Origin: an uncultured Oscillospiraceae bacterium
GTDB taxonomy: Bacteria > Bacillota > Clostridia > Oscillospirales > Oscillospiraceae
Direction of reading: 5' to 3'
Length of the DNA: 64,000 nt
NCBI GenBank assembly: GCA_934591705.1
Contig: CAKTPM010000006.1
Span: 1-64,000, forward strand
Shown here: positions 8,309 to 15,416 of the stretch, piece after piece
How positions within the stretch are numbered: the stretch's first letter is position 1
How the letters are laid out: every line of letters begins with the position of its first letter
The notes under the pieces: generated by a model
Database searches by the model: none
What the model was told of the DNA's origin: nothing
What the model saw: only the letters and a program-made list of their open reading frames with translations
Program-made: the position numbers and the translations under genes

Positions 8309-8361
8309 GCATCCCCCGCCCTATAGGGTGCAAAATTTGCACCCTATAGGGCGGGGGATGC
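8309..8361. repeat. 53-nt perfect palindrome
   Basis: 26-bp arms around one central A at 8335, built from GCATCCCCCGCC and CTATAGGGTGCAAA with their complements. It lies 27 bp from the orphan CRISPR repeat, where a second repeat would be expected. Neither side has a T-run. It could extrude a cruciform and may mark a deletion or insertion junction. Confidence 0.9.
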
Positions 8362-8387
8362 ATATAATATGTGTGCGTGGGCCCGTT

Positions 8388-8420
8388 ATTTCAATCCACG
8401 CCCCCCGCGAGGGGGGCGAC
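8388..8420 (-). CRISPR. Single orphan type I-C CRISPR repeat
   Basis: On the minus strand this 33-mer begins GTCGCCCCCC, carries a GC-rich internal palindrome and ends GCGTGGATTGAAAT. That is the diagnostic type I-C repeat pattern. No second copy follows at the usual 65-70 nt spacing, so the array has collapsed to one repeat. Orientation matches the cas3 stub, with cas genes upstream and array downstream. Confidence 0.8.
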
Positions 8421-8545
8421 GGCAAAGATGCACAGTTTTACCTATGAATCTTTGACAAATAAGTAGAATTTTTGCGTTTTTGGAGGAAAACACGGGGCGG
8501 CTACCCGAGAAACGCAGGGCAAGACCGACTTTTTCTCGGAAAAAT
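8421..8545 (-). promoter_or_regulatory. Probable CRISPR leader remnant
   Basis: The sequence directly 5' of the repeat on the minus strand is rich in A/T tracts (AAAAACGCAAAAATTC, ATTTGTCAAAG) and ends abruptly at the repeat. Leaders of type I-C arrays occupy this position. The assignment rests on position and composition only. Confidence 0.45.
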
Positions 8546-8649
8546 CCTTGCGAACCTCCCGGCAATCACTGGTCACTTGTGCTTCGCGGGACGGAAAGGC
8601 GCGTCCCGGATCCCGCGCGCTGTACCATCACCGCACCGGGTGACCTGCC

Positions 8650-9062
8650 TCAGAGAATCAGGGGATCCTCCGGCAGATAGGAGCTCTTCGCACCAAAGTG
8701 CTCCACTTTTTTCTCGTATTGCTTCCCCAGATAGTAAAAGCGCAGACTGTCCTTCTCAGAATCCATAATGGATAGGAGCTGTGCCTGCAGGCGGCGGCAC
8801 TGTCCTGCGTCCAGCAAAAACCGGGCGCCGGCGAAGGTATGATTGACGCTGCCTCGGACAACACTTCCGCCTGCGGCGGCCTCCAGTAAATAGTCCTCAT
8901 ACTCCTTCTTGTTTTCCCGGCATCGTGCAGCAGGCCGGCAAGGTAGGCGCTTTTCTCCAGGCCGATGGACTTCAGCGCCCCCGCAGCAAGCGCCGCCGTT
9001 TTTCGGCAATGCTCCCGGACGGTTTGCCGCTCTCCGGTTTCGCGGATATGGGCAGGATACAT
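8650..9062 (-). pseudogene. cas3 N-terminal HD-domain stub, frameshifted and truncated
   Basis: The frame from ATG 9062 reads 'MYPAHIRETGERQTVREHC' and then 'LAGLLHDAGK', the start of a type I-C Cas3 with its HD nuclease motif. At the A-run near 8912-8915 homology shifts to another frame, 'NKKEYEDYLLEAAAGG' and then 'GSVNHTFAGARFLLD', as if one A had been lost. The second frame stops at 8650. Only about 137 of the roughly 750 codons of Cas3 remain, and the helicase part and all other cas genes are gone. A promoter is still present at 9113-9141. The nuclease cannot be functional. Confidence 0.85.
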
Positions 9063-9112
9063 GGCGATCACATCCCGTCATATGTATTTGACGCGCATAT
9101 TTGGATGATTTA

Positions 9113-9141
9113 ACCATAGCACACGCAACGGATTTTGTAAA
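9113..9141 (-). promoter_or_regulatory. Relic promoter of the cas operon
   Basis: TTTACA (9136-9141), a 17-bp spacer and TATGGT (9113-9118) on the minus strand, 51 bp upstream of the cas3 ATG. Confidence 0.45.
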
Positions 9142-9229
9142 TATGCATAGCGAAAAATTGTGTACATCGGCTGATTTTATATATTTTGTCATACCGTGCA
9201 GGTCGGATATTCCCAGGGATAGAAAGAGC

Positions 9230-9291
9230 AAAAAAGAAAAGCTGCGCAGGGCGCGGCAGGGGAACATCCTCTGCCGCGCCTTGCGCAGCTT
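9230..9291 (-). terminator. Strong terminator after the 9335-9940 gene
   Basis: A 21-bp stem (9239-9259 with 9271-9291) with one mismatch is followed on the minus strand by TTCTTTTTTG. It lies 43 bases past the stop of the minus-strand gene and separates it from the cas3 relic. Confidence 0.85.
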
Positions 9292-9334
9292 CTGCCTGAT
9301 AGGGCAATAAAGAATAGGCACGGCAGCCGCGCGC

Positions 9335-9940
9335 TTACAGCTTCTTGAGCCGCGCCGCAAATTCCGCCGTGAGCTCCTCCTCTATATCCTCGTCACGCTG
9401 CATACGCCGGGCGTCGTAGTTCTTCCAGAGCAGCAGCACCTGCCGCACCGTCTGCTTATCACGCCGGCGCGTGCGGGGATCCAGTCCCTCATACGCCGCG
9501 TGGTAGTCGGGGTAGTGCAGGATGTAGCAGCGGTAGTCCTCGATGGTATTATCAAATGCCTCGAGGCGGCCGCCGGGCGCAAGCACCGACGCCGCCATGC
9601 ACACCAGCCGCGCCAAGCGCCGCAGGTGGTCATCCTCCCCATCAAACCGCATCTCCGGTGCGAAGTCCTCCACCGGTGGGTCGGAAATAAAACGGCGGCG
9701 GTTATTTCCGTCCGTGTTGTTCCCCCGCAGCTTCATTCGCGGTATGGCGCCGCACTTCTCCAGCTCCTTGGCGTAGCGGCGGTAGCTGGAGGGCGAGTGC
9801 TGTCCGCAGTTTTCAAGCCCATAGCGCTCAAAGCATCCAAGCTCCACCTCGCCGCAGCGGGTCAGCCATAGGCAGAAGAACAGCAGCTCCGCCGTCAGCT
9901 TATCCGTGTGCCGGCGGTTTTTTCGGCGCGGAATATCCAT
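9335..9940 (-). CDS. Uncharacterised basic protein, possible regulator
   Basis: A 201-residue soluble protein that I do not recognise. The N-terminus is strongly basic ('MDIPRRKNRRHTDKL') and the first 100 residues look like a helical DNA-binding unit ('SSYRRYAKELEKCGAI'). The C-terminus is charged ('RTRRRDKQTVRQ', then an acidic helix). ATG 9940 was chosen over the upstream in-frame ATG at 9991 because it has the ribosome site AGGAGGAGG, and because 9991 lies in the -35 box of the gene's promoter. It is divergent from the leucine-rich-repeat/FtsH-like gene run starting at 10137, so it may regulate that run. This is inference. Confidence 0.7.
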   Translation of the reverse strand: MDIPRRKNRRHTDKLTAELLFFCLWLTRCGEVELGCFERYGLENCGQHSPSSYRRYAKELEKCGAIPRMKLRGNNTDGNNRRRFISDPPVEDFAPEMRFDGEDDHLRRLARLVCMAASVLAPGGRLEAFDNTIEDYRCYILHYPDYHAAYEGLDPRTRRRDKQTVRQVLLLWKNYDARRMQRDEDIEEELTAEFAARLKKL

Positions 9941-9962
9941 TAAACCTCCTCCTCTCAAAAAT

Positions 9963-9991
9963 ATTTTACAGAGAATTTTTTCGTAAGTCAA
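9963..9991 (-). promoter_or_regulatory. Promoter of the 9335-9940 gene
   Basis: TTGACT (9986-9991), 17 bp, TAAAAT (9963-9968) on the minus strand. Transcription should begin near 9956, giving a leader of about 16 nt to ATG 9940 and fixing that start. Confidence 0.75.
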
Positions 9992-10136
9992 GATTTCGGA
10001 CAGCAGTATGCAACGATTTCGGAAGCCCGCGTGCTATGATGCAGTCCCGCGAGATGCTTGAGATGCCCTCTCATCCATCCCGCCACCCCGTTGCACCCTT
10101 ACACCCTTACACAACACGGACAAAGGAGGACGCGCT

Positions 10137-11024
10137 ATGAGCCATGACACCGTTATTTTGAAGCTTATCGGAGGAACGCTCCACGAGATGGCTGGCGGCG
10201 GCGATCTGGTTATCCCCCGCGGCATGGAGCGCATCAGCGACAGCGGGTATCTGGCCCTCGACGGGATGCCGCCGTGCATCGACAGCATCACCGTGGAGGA
10301 CGGCAACCCCAGCTTTTACGCAAAGAACAACTGCCTCATTCGCAAGGAGGACGGTGAGCTGGTGCTGGGCTGCCGGAACAGCGTCATCCCCGACGACGGA
10401 TCTGTCCGCTCCATCGGCGCATTTGCTTTCAATGGCCTGCCGCTGCGGGAGCTGACCATTCCGACTTCCGTGGAGCACATTGGCTGCTGCGCCTTCACGG
10501 AGCAGGAGGTGCGCCGTCTAATGCTGCCGGAGGGTCTGCGGCGCGTGGAGCCGCTGGCGTTCATGACAGCGACGGACGGTGATGCGGAGATGGAGCTGTA
10601 CATCCCTTCCACGCTGGAGGAGCTCGGCTGCGGCGCCTTTCGCGGCTGCCCGCTGAAGCGTATTACCGTGGCGCCGGATAATCCCCGGTTCAGCGGCGAG
10701 GGCGGCTGCCTGACGGATCGGCGCACCCGCACGCTGCTGGCCGTCTCTGCCGGCGGCGTGATCCCCGCCGATACGCTGGTGATCGAACGCTCGGCGCTGG
10801 ACGGCTTTGACGGCAGTCCCTATGTGACCATCCCGCCCAGCGTGCAGAGGATCGAGCGCTTTCCCGTCGAAGGCGGCACAAGAATGCCCACAGCGGCGGA
10901 ATTTCCCCACCGCACCTGCGGCGAAGCCGGGGGTGCAAGGGAGCTATCGGTGTTTCGCGTGGTACGCGGCAGCTATGCCCACCACTTTGCCGCGCAGAAC
11001 CAGATTCCCTACGAGTTTATATAA
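10137..11024 (+). CDS. BspA-type leucine-rich repeat protein
   Basis: 295 residues with no signal peptide, so probably cytoplasmic. It contains several LRR_5 (BspA/TpLRR) units with the pattern I-x-x-x-A-F-x-x-x-x-L-x-x-L-x-I-P ('SIGAFAFNGLPLRELTIP', 'IGCCAFTEQEVRRLMLP', 'LEELGCGAFRGCPLKRI'), and ends with the typical closing segment 'GSYAHHFAAQNQIPYEF'. BspA repeats usually mediate protein binding, often on the cell surface. An intracellular copy just upstream of an AAA+ protease gene suggests an adaptor or substrate role, which is inference. The ribosome site AAAGGAGG precedes ATG 10137. The next gene begins 13 bases downstream. Confidence 0.85.
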   Translation: MSHDTVILKLIGGTLHEMAGGGDLVIPRGMERISDSGYLALDGMPPCIDSITVEDGNPSFYAKNNCLIRKEDGELVLGCRNSVIPDDGSVRSIGAFAFNGLPLRELTIPTSVEHIGCCAFTEQEVRRLMLPEGLRRVEPLAFMTATDGDAEMELYIPSTLEELGCGAFRGCPLKRITVAPDNPRFSGEGGCLTDRRTRTLLAVSAGGVIPADTLVIERSALDGFDGSPYVTIPPSVQRIERFPVEGGTRMPTAAEFPHRTCGEAGGARELSVFRVVRGSYAHHFAAQNQIPYEFI

Positions 11025-11037
11025 GGAGGTACTTACT

Positions 11038-12294
11038 ATGAGTGCATTTGACAAGATCATCGGCTATGACAGGATCAAGACGGAGCTGATGCAGATCAGT
11101 GACATGATCCACCGTCCGGAGGCCTATGCAGCGCTGGGTGCGAGAATGCCTAAAGGGTTGCTTCTGGACGGTGAGCCCGGCCTCGGCAAAACGCTGATGG
11201 CTACGGCGCTGATGGAGGACAGCGGTTTGCCCTGCTTCACCGTGCGCCGCTGCCGCTCGGAGGAGGGGTTCCTGAAGACCCTGGAGGAAACCTTCTGCAA
11301 GGCAGCCGACGCCGCGCCGTCCATGATCCTTTTGGATGATATGGACAAGTTCGCCAAGAACGATTGCAGCACCGCTGAATTCACGGCGGTGCAGGGCTGC
11401 ATGGATAAGGTGTGGGACAAGCCGGTTTTCGTGATCGCCACCGTCAATGATGCGGACACCTTGCCCGAGTCCTTGCTGCGCTGCGGACGCTTTGACCGCC
11501 AGATCATCGTACACCGCCCCGCCGCAGAGGATGCAGAGGAGATCATTCGCCATTACCTGGAGCGGCAGGCGGCGGTGCCGGATATTGCTATCTCGGATCT
11601 CGCCATGCTGCTGGTCCACAGCTCCTGCGCCGAGCTGGAGAGTGCGCTGAACGAGGCGGCCATCTACGCCGCCTACGAGCGGAGCAGCACCATCTCGGCG
11701 GCGCATTTTATCAGGACTGTGCTGACCACGGTCCATCATGTATCGCCCGACATCTCCGACGCAGACGAGGACGAGCAGAAGGCATCTGCGCGGCACGAGG
11801 CAGGACATATCGCCGTGATGGAGCTGCTGGCACCTGGTTCCGTGGCATTTGCAACGCTTTGCAGCAAACGCCCCCGTGATTGCAGCGGGTTTATCCTCCG
11901 CAATTCGGGCTTGGACACGGAGACGAGTGTTATGACGCTTTTGGCGGGCAAATCCGCCTGCGAGCTGCAGTATGGCAAGGTGGCTATCGGATGCGGTGAT
12001 GACCTCAGAAAAGCCGCCGCCCAGATCCGCCGGCGGGTGGAATCCTTGGGCGGCAGCGGTATGCTGGGCGTGGATGTGTCGGGGCGATACGGCGACAGCG
12101 AAACAGGTCTGTTGCAGCGCGAGACCATCGTTCGTGCGGAGCTGGAGCGCTATCTGTTCGAGACCAAGGAGCTGCTGGCATCCCATCATCAGATGGTGCA
12201 GGAGCTGGCGGAGGCCCTGCTGGAGAAGCAGACGCTGCTCCACTCCGAGATCCAGGCCATCTGCGGCAGGTACCGAGCCGTATCTGCCGCCTGA
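11038..12294 (+). CDS. Soluble FtsH-like AAA+ zinc metalloprotease
   Basis: 418 residues. The AAA+ module has Walker A 'GEPGLGKT' (about 45-52), Walker B 'ILLDDMD' (about 97-103) and a second region of homology ending 'RCGRFDRQI'. An M41-type peptidase domain follows, with zinc motif HEAGH at about 253-257 and a candidate third ligand in 'GCGDDLRKA'. FtsH is normally 600-700 residues with two N-terminal membrane helices. This protein begins directly with the ATPase and has no membrane segment, so it should be cytosolic. ATG 11038, with AAGGAGG upstream, is preferred to the longer frame from 10933, which overlaps the preceding gene. It shares a tight gene run with the leucine-rich-repeat protein and a phosphatase. 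Confidence 0.88.
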   Translation: MSAFDKIIGYDRIKTELMQISDMIHRPEAYAALGARMPKGLLLDGEPGLGKTLMATALMEDSGLPCFTVRRCRSEEGFLKTLEETFCKAADAAPSMILLDDMDKFAKNDCSTAEFTAVQGCMDKVWDKPVFVIATVNDADTLPESLLRCGRFDRQIIVHRPAAEDAEEIIRHYLERQAAVPDIAISDLAMLLVHSSCAELESALNEAAIYAAYERSSTISAAHFIRTVLTTVHHVSPDISDADEDEQKASARHEAGHIAVMELLAPGSVAFATLCSKRPRDCSGFILRNSGLDTETSVMTLLAGKSACELQYGKVAIGCGDDLRKAAAQIRRRVESLGGSGMLGVDVSGRYGDSETGLLQRETIVRAELERYLFETKELLASHHQMVQELAEALLEKQTLLHSEIQAICGRYRAVSAA

Positions 12295-12307
12295 GAGGAG
12301 GTGCGCG

Positions 12308-12985
12308 ATGACTTATGCTGTCAGCGACATCCACGGCTGCGATAAAAAGTATTTCCGGCTGTTGGAAATGCTGCACTTCAGCGACAATGACACGCTGTAC
12401 ATTCTGGGCGATGCGGCGGATCGCGGCAACGGCGGTCTGCGCGTCCTGCTGGATGCGGCGTCGCGGCGGAATGTGATCCTCCTGCGGGGCAACCACGAGC
12501 AGGCGGCGCTGGAGTTCCTGCCCCGCGACCCGGACAACGAGGCAACGCCCGCAAAGCTCTTTGCACGATGGTATGAGTGGATGGAGGACGGCGGTGACAG
12601 GACATACCGCGCCTTCTGGAACCGGTCTGACGCGGTGCGCGCCCGGGTGCTGCGTATCCTCGGCAGTTTGCCGGTCTATGCGGAGGTACAGGCGGGAGGG
12701 CGCAGCTTCTTTCTGGCGCATACCGTGCCGGGAAAGCGCAAAATGCGCCATCCGGAGAGCTGCCGCGTCTGCGACTTCCTCACGGGGGAGCCGGAGTATG
12801 AGCTGTGCTATGACCCCGACCGCATCATTGTCACCGGCCATACCGTTACCAGCTTTATCAACGAGGCATCGAGGGGGCGTATCTGGCGGGGCAACGGGCA
12901 CATTGCCATCGACTGCGGCGCGGTCTACAACGGCGTACTGGGCTGCCTGTGTCTGGACACGCTGGAGGAATTTTATATGGAGTGA
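12308..12985 (+). CDS. Calcineurin-like metallophosphoesterase
   Basis: 225 residues with the classic serine/threonine phosphatase (PrpA/ApaH-like) metal motifs: 'SDIHGC' at the N-terminus, 'ILGDAADRG' (about 36-44), 'LLRGNHEQ' (about 59-66) and late histidines in 'LAHTVPG' and 'VTGHTV'. It should hydrolyse phosphoproteins or dinucleotide polyphosphates in the cytoplasm. The natural substrate cannot be read from sequence. It starts 13 bases after the FtsH-like gene with a GAGAGGAGG ribosome site. Together with the protease it suggests a small regulatory or quality-control module. Confidence 0.88.
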   Translation: MTYAVSDIHGCDKKYFRLLEMLHFSDNDTLYILGDAADRGNGGLRVLLDAASRRNVILLRGNHEQAALEFLPRDPDNEATPAKLFARWYEWMEDGGDRTYRAFWNRSDAVRARVLRILGSLPVYAEVQAGGRSFFLAHTVPGKRKMRHPESCRVCDFLTGEPEYELCYDPDRIIVTGHTVTSFINEASRGRIWRGNGHIAIDCGAVYNGVLGCLCLDTLEEFYME

Positions 12986-12993
12986 GGTGGGAG

Positions 12994-13332
12994 ATGGGAT
13001 ACTATGCAAATGCCGCCCTGGAGCGGCCATATCAGGAGCGGTCATGCTGCGGCTATCCAAGCAGAGAGGAAACGCTGGCCTACTATCTGGAGGACCTGCA
13101 GGCCATGCTCCCCCCGCAAAGTGACGCCGCCAGGTATGCGGGCGTCAAGGGGCGGTATCGCTATTATGAGGTGCCGTGGGCGGCGGCGCCCGGCGAGCGG
13201 GACATCTGCGCCGCCATTGCGGAGGTGGAGCGGCTTCTTGCACGGGAGCGCTTTCACGCCGGGGACGCGGAACGGACCGTGGTCGGGATCGTACCCGCCG
13301 CGCTGTGCCGCAGGCGGAGGGCGGCGGTATGA
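12994..13332 (+). CDS. Small hypothetical protein
   Basis: 112 residues, not recognised. It has no signal peptide or membrane segment. The N-terminus is rich in Tyr and Glu ('GYPSREETLAYYLEDLQ') and the C-terminus is Arg/Ala-rich. It is kept as real because ATG 12994 has the ribosome site GAGGTGGGAG, the frame begins 8 bases after the phosphatase stop, and it lies in the same close-packed run. Confidence 0.6.
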   Translation: MGYYANAALERPYQERSCCGYPSREETLAYYLEDLQAMLPPQSDAARYAGVKGRYRYYEVPWAAAPGERDICAAIAEVERLLARERFHAGDAERTVVGIVPAALCRRRRAAV

Positions 13333-13385
13333 TCGCGGCGTGAACCAGAAGAACACAAGCAAAGAGGAATGGAAGGGAGAGCTGA

Positions 13386-13901
13386 ATGACCATGAAGTAT
13401 ACCTCTGCACAGGCCAATAAGCGGCTGAAGAAGCTGACCGATGAGTATGTGTCCCTGCGGGAGAAGGAGAGCCGCAGCAGGGAGTTCCGCGCCGCCGCCG
13501 GCGAGAATGTGGACTCCGTGCGCCCCGCCTATGATTACGCGGACACCCAGCGCCGTCTGGCAGAGCTGGAGCGATGCATCCGCCGCATCAAGCACGCCAT
13601 CAACCTGTTCAACGCAACCCACACCGTACCCGGCTTCGACATGACCATTGACGAGATGCTGGTGTACATTCCCCAGCTTACCCGCCGCAAGAATAAGCTG
13701 GCGGCGATGAAGAACCGCCTGCCCATGGAGCGTGCGGAGGAGCAGTACGGCCGCCGCACGGACCTGATCGACTACTCCTACGCCAATTACGACATCGCGG
13801 CGGTGGAGGCCGACTATGAGAAGGCGGCGGACGAGCTGGCCCGCGCCCAGATGGCACTGGACGCCGCCAATCAGCAGGACACCTTCGAACTGCCCGTGTA
13901 A
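13386..13901 (+). CDS. Coiled-coil protein, DIP1984-like
   Basis: 171 residues, nearly all helical, with heptad-like charged segments ('KRLKKLTDEYVSLREKES', 'RRLAELERCIRRIKHAI') and the segment 'INLFNATHTVPGFDMTIDE'. That layout resembles the DIP1984/septicolysin-like family of small coiled-coil proteins, whose function is not established. Assignment to that family is tentative. It is the last gene of the run beginning at 10137, with the ribosome site GGAAGGGAGAG upstream of ATG 13386. Confidence 0.7.
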   Translation: MTMKYTSAQANKRLKKLTDEYVSLREKESRSREFRAAAGENVDSVRPAYDYADTQRRLAELERCIRRIKHAINLFNATHTVPGFDMTIDEMLVYIPQLTRRKNKLAAMKNRLPMERAEEQYGRRTDLIDYSYANYDIAAVEADYEKAADELARAQMALDAANQQDTFELPV

Positions 13902-14075
13902 GTCCGTTCCGTTGTTTTGACCACAGCATTTTTTTCAAAACTTCCGACAGGGGTCTCCCATCGTGTGCAGCGTGGTGAGCGGAGGCCGGTTATTCCCTTT
14001 GTTATCCGTTATGAGCCCATGGTATAAGGTTGGAAGAAAATGTATTCGCTGCGGACAAAACAAGAAAACTTTCCC

Positions 14076-14105
14076 CGGAGGCCGAAGTTCGGTTTCAGGC
14101 CTCCG
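14076..14105 (+). terminator. GC-rich hairpin upstream of the lipoprotein gene
   Basis: CGGAGGCC (14076-14083) pairs with GGCCTCCG (14098-14105), then CTATTTTG. It may end transcription from the preceding gene run, since it lies 175 bases past the last stop. The T-run is poor. Confidence 0.4.
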
Positions 14106-14133
14106 CTATTTTGAAGCGAAAGGAATACAGATT

Positions 14134-14937
14134 ATGAAGCGCAGTTTTCTGATAGGGAGCATGATCCTTGTTCTTGCGTTTTCACTATGTGCCTGCGGCG
14201 GAGATGAGTCGGCGGGCATCCCCAGCAGGGAGACGAGGCGATTGACGGGCACCTACAGCTGGCAGGACGTAGAGTGCATCCTGTTTGACAAGGACAACAC
14301 ATTTGAAATATACCTCTCCACCGGAGGCGAAGAGTATCGCCTTGTCGCCTGCGGAAGCTATACGGTATCTGCGGAAACTCTTTGTATGCAATTTGACGGG
14401 GATTCGTGGCTATCCGGCACAGCGCAGGAATATACCTATTCGCTGGAGGATGGAAAGCTGCTGCTCAAGGAGGTGGGGCAAAGCACGATCAACGTTTTTG
14501 AAAAGGTATCCGAGAAGTGTATTCCGCCCACGGCCTCCGGTAGTGATGGGGACACAGAGGAACTATCTCCGCTGCGCGATAACATCATGGTGCAGACCGG
14601 CACGAGCGAGTCGGTCTATGGCGGCTATATAAGCTTTCCTGCTGCGTATACCTCTCCGGAAAACGTTACGCAGGAGATCGCGGAGGATGTATATACCGCC
14701 TTTGAACGCTTCTTAAAGGACAATGTTTTCCCGCCGGATGACGCTTGGCGCACAGCAGCGGAAACCGAATGGTATGTCGTACCGCAGGATTTCGGCGTAT
14801 ACCGGGCGAATCTTGATATCTGGATGCCCAGCGCGGAGTACGGCACGATGCACTACGAGCTTTCCGGATTGATCACATTCTTTAACACACAGGGAAATTA
14901 TTCTGTCAGTGACTTTCTCATAGAGGTGGCTTGCTAA
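14134..14937 (+). CDS. Lipoprotein of unknown function
   Basis: 267 residues with a type II signal peptide ('MKRSFLIGSMILVLAFSLC'), a lipobox cysteine near residue 20 and then 'GGDES'. The mature part is a beta-rich domain ('GTYSWQDVECILFDKDNTFE' resembles lipocalin-like strands), an acidic linker near residue 145 and a C-terminal domain with 'EWYVVPQDFGVYRANLDIW'. It should be anchored to the outer face of the membrane. No catalytic motif is seen. ATG 14134 follows an AAAGGA site. A longer frame upstream (from 13963) lacks a signal sequence and was not used. The next small gene starts 4 bases after its stop. Confidence 0.8.
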   Translation: MKRSFLIGSMILVLAFSLCACGGDESAGIPSRETRRLTGTYSWQDVECILFDKDNTFEIYLSTGGEEYRLVACGSYTVSAETLCMQFDGDSWLSGTAQEYTYSLEDGKLLLKEVGQSTINVFEKVSEKCIPPTASGSDGDTEELSPLRDNIMVQTGTSESVYGGYISFPAAYTSPENVTQEIAEDVYTAFERFLKDNVFPPDDAWRTAAETEWYVVPQDFGVYRANLDIWMPSAEYGTMHYELSGLITFFNTQGNYSVSDFLIEVAC

Positions 14938-14941
14938 GGAA

Positions 14942-15304
14942 ATGGAGGGCGATAAGTTTTATCGCGGTGTGTTCTGGGCAGTCGGCGGCGCCCTGCTGGC
15001 GCACCCGTTTATAGAGGGGGTATACGCCGGGGGCACCGCCCGATCCGGCGTCACATACAACCACAAAAAGCTGTGGGAGCTGGTTCGCGGTTCCCGCGGC
15101 AAGCCGTACGATTACTATCCTCGCGGCAGGGTGGACGCGGACAATAGGGGACAGCCGGTGATCTACATGAGCCAACATGTGCCGCTGTCCCTGCTGGCGG
15201 AGATACAGGCGGTCTTTGCCATCACGACAGAGCCGCTGCTCCGATACGACAACAGCCGCCATTACAGGTGTCATCTGGATGCCGACCGGGGCGCTGAAGG
15301 GTAG
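14942..15304 (+). CDS. Small hypothetical protein
   Basis: 120 residues, unrecognised. It has one weakly hydrophobic N-terminal stretch ('GVFWAVGGALLAHPFIEGV'), a Tyr/Arg-rich middle, and no clear signal or catalytic motif. It starts 4 bases after the lipoprotein stop and is probably co-transcribed with it. The reading frame has normal local codon use, so it is kept at moderate confidence. Confidence 0.55.
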   Translation: MEGDKFYRGVFWAVGGALLAHPFIEGVYAGGTARSGVTYNHKKLWELVRGSRGKPYDYYPRGRVDADNRGQPVIYMSQHVPLSLLAEIQAVFAITTEPLLRYDNSRHYRCHLDADRGAEG

Positions 15305-15312
15305 GGGGTGTG

Positions 15313-15341
15313 TTGCTTTACCGGGAAGTATATGATATAAT
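15313..15341 (+). promoter_or_regulatory. Promoter of the HhH protein gene
   Basis: TTGCTT (15313-15318), 17 bp, TATAAT (15336-15341). Transcription should start near 15348, leaving a leader of about 69 nt before ATG 15417. Confidence 0.65.
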
Positions 15342-15416
15342 GTACGAAAGTGCCGGGGGAACCGCTGGCACAATCGGCGAAATGCCTGAAATTTAAAGAA
15401 AGAGGGGCTTATAGAA

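Larger units (their letters stand above)
8063..8649. other. Gene-free interval with CRISPR relics
   Basis: No coding region is seen here. From left to right it holds the upstream region of the XRE gene with a small palindrome (8145-8161), about 150 bp without recognisable signals, a 53-nt perfect palindrome, one CRISPR repeat and a leader-like A/T-rich flank. The last 100 bases lead into the cas3 stub. Confidence 0.7.

Noticed and set aside
8650..9360. A 236-codon minus-strand frame as one intact gene
   Set aside because: Only its 3' part has Cas3 homology; the 5' half is noncoding and crosses the terminator at 9230-9291.
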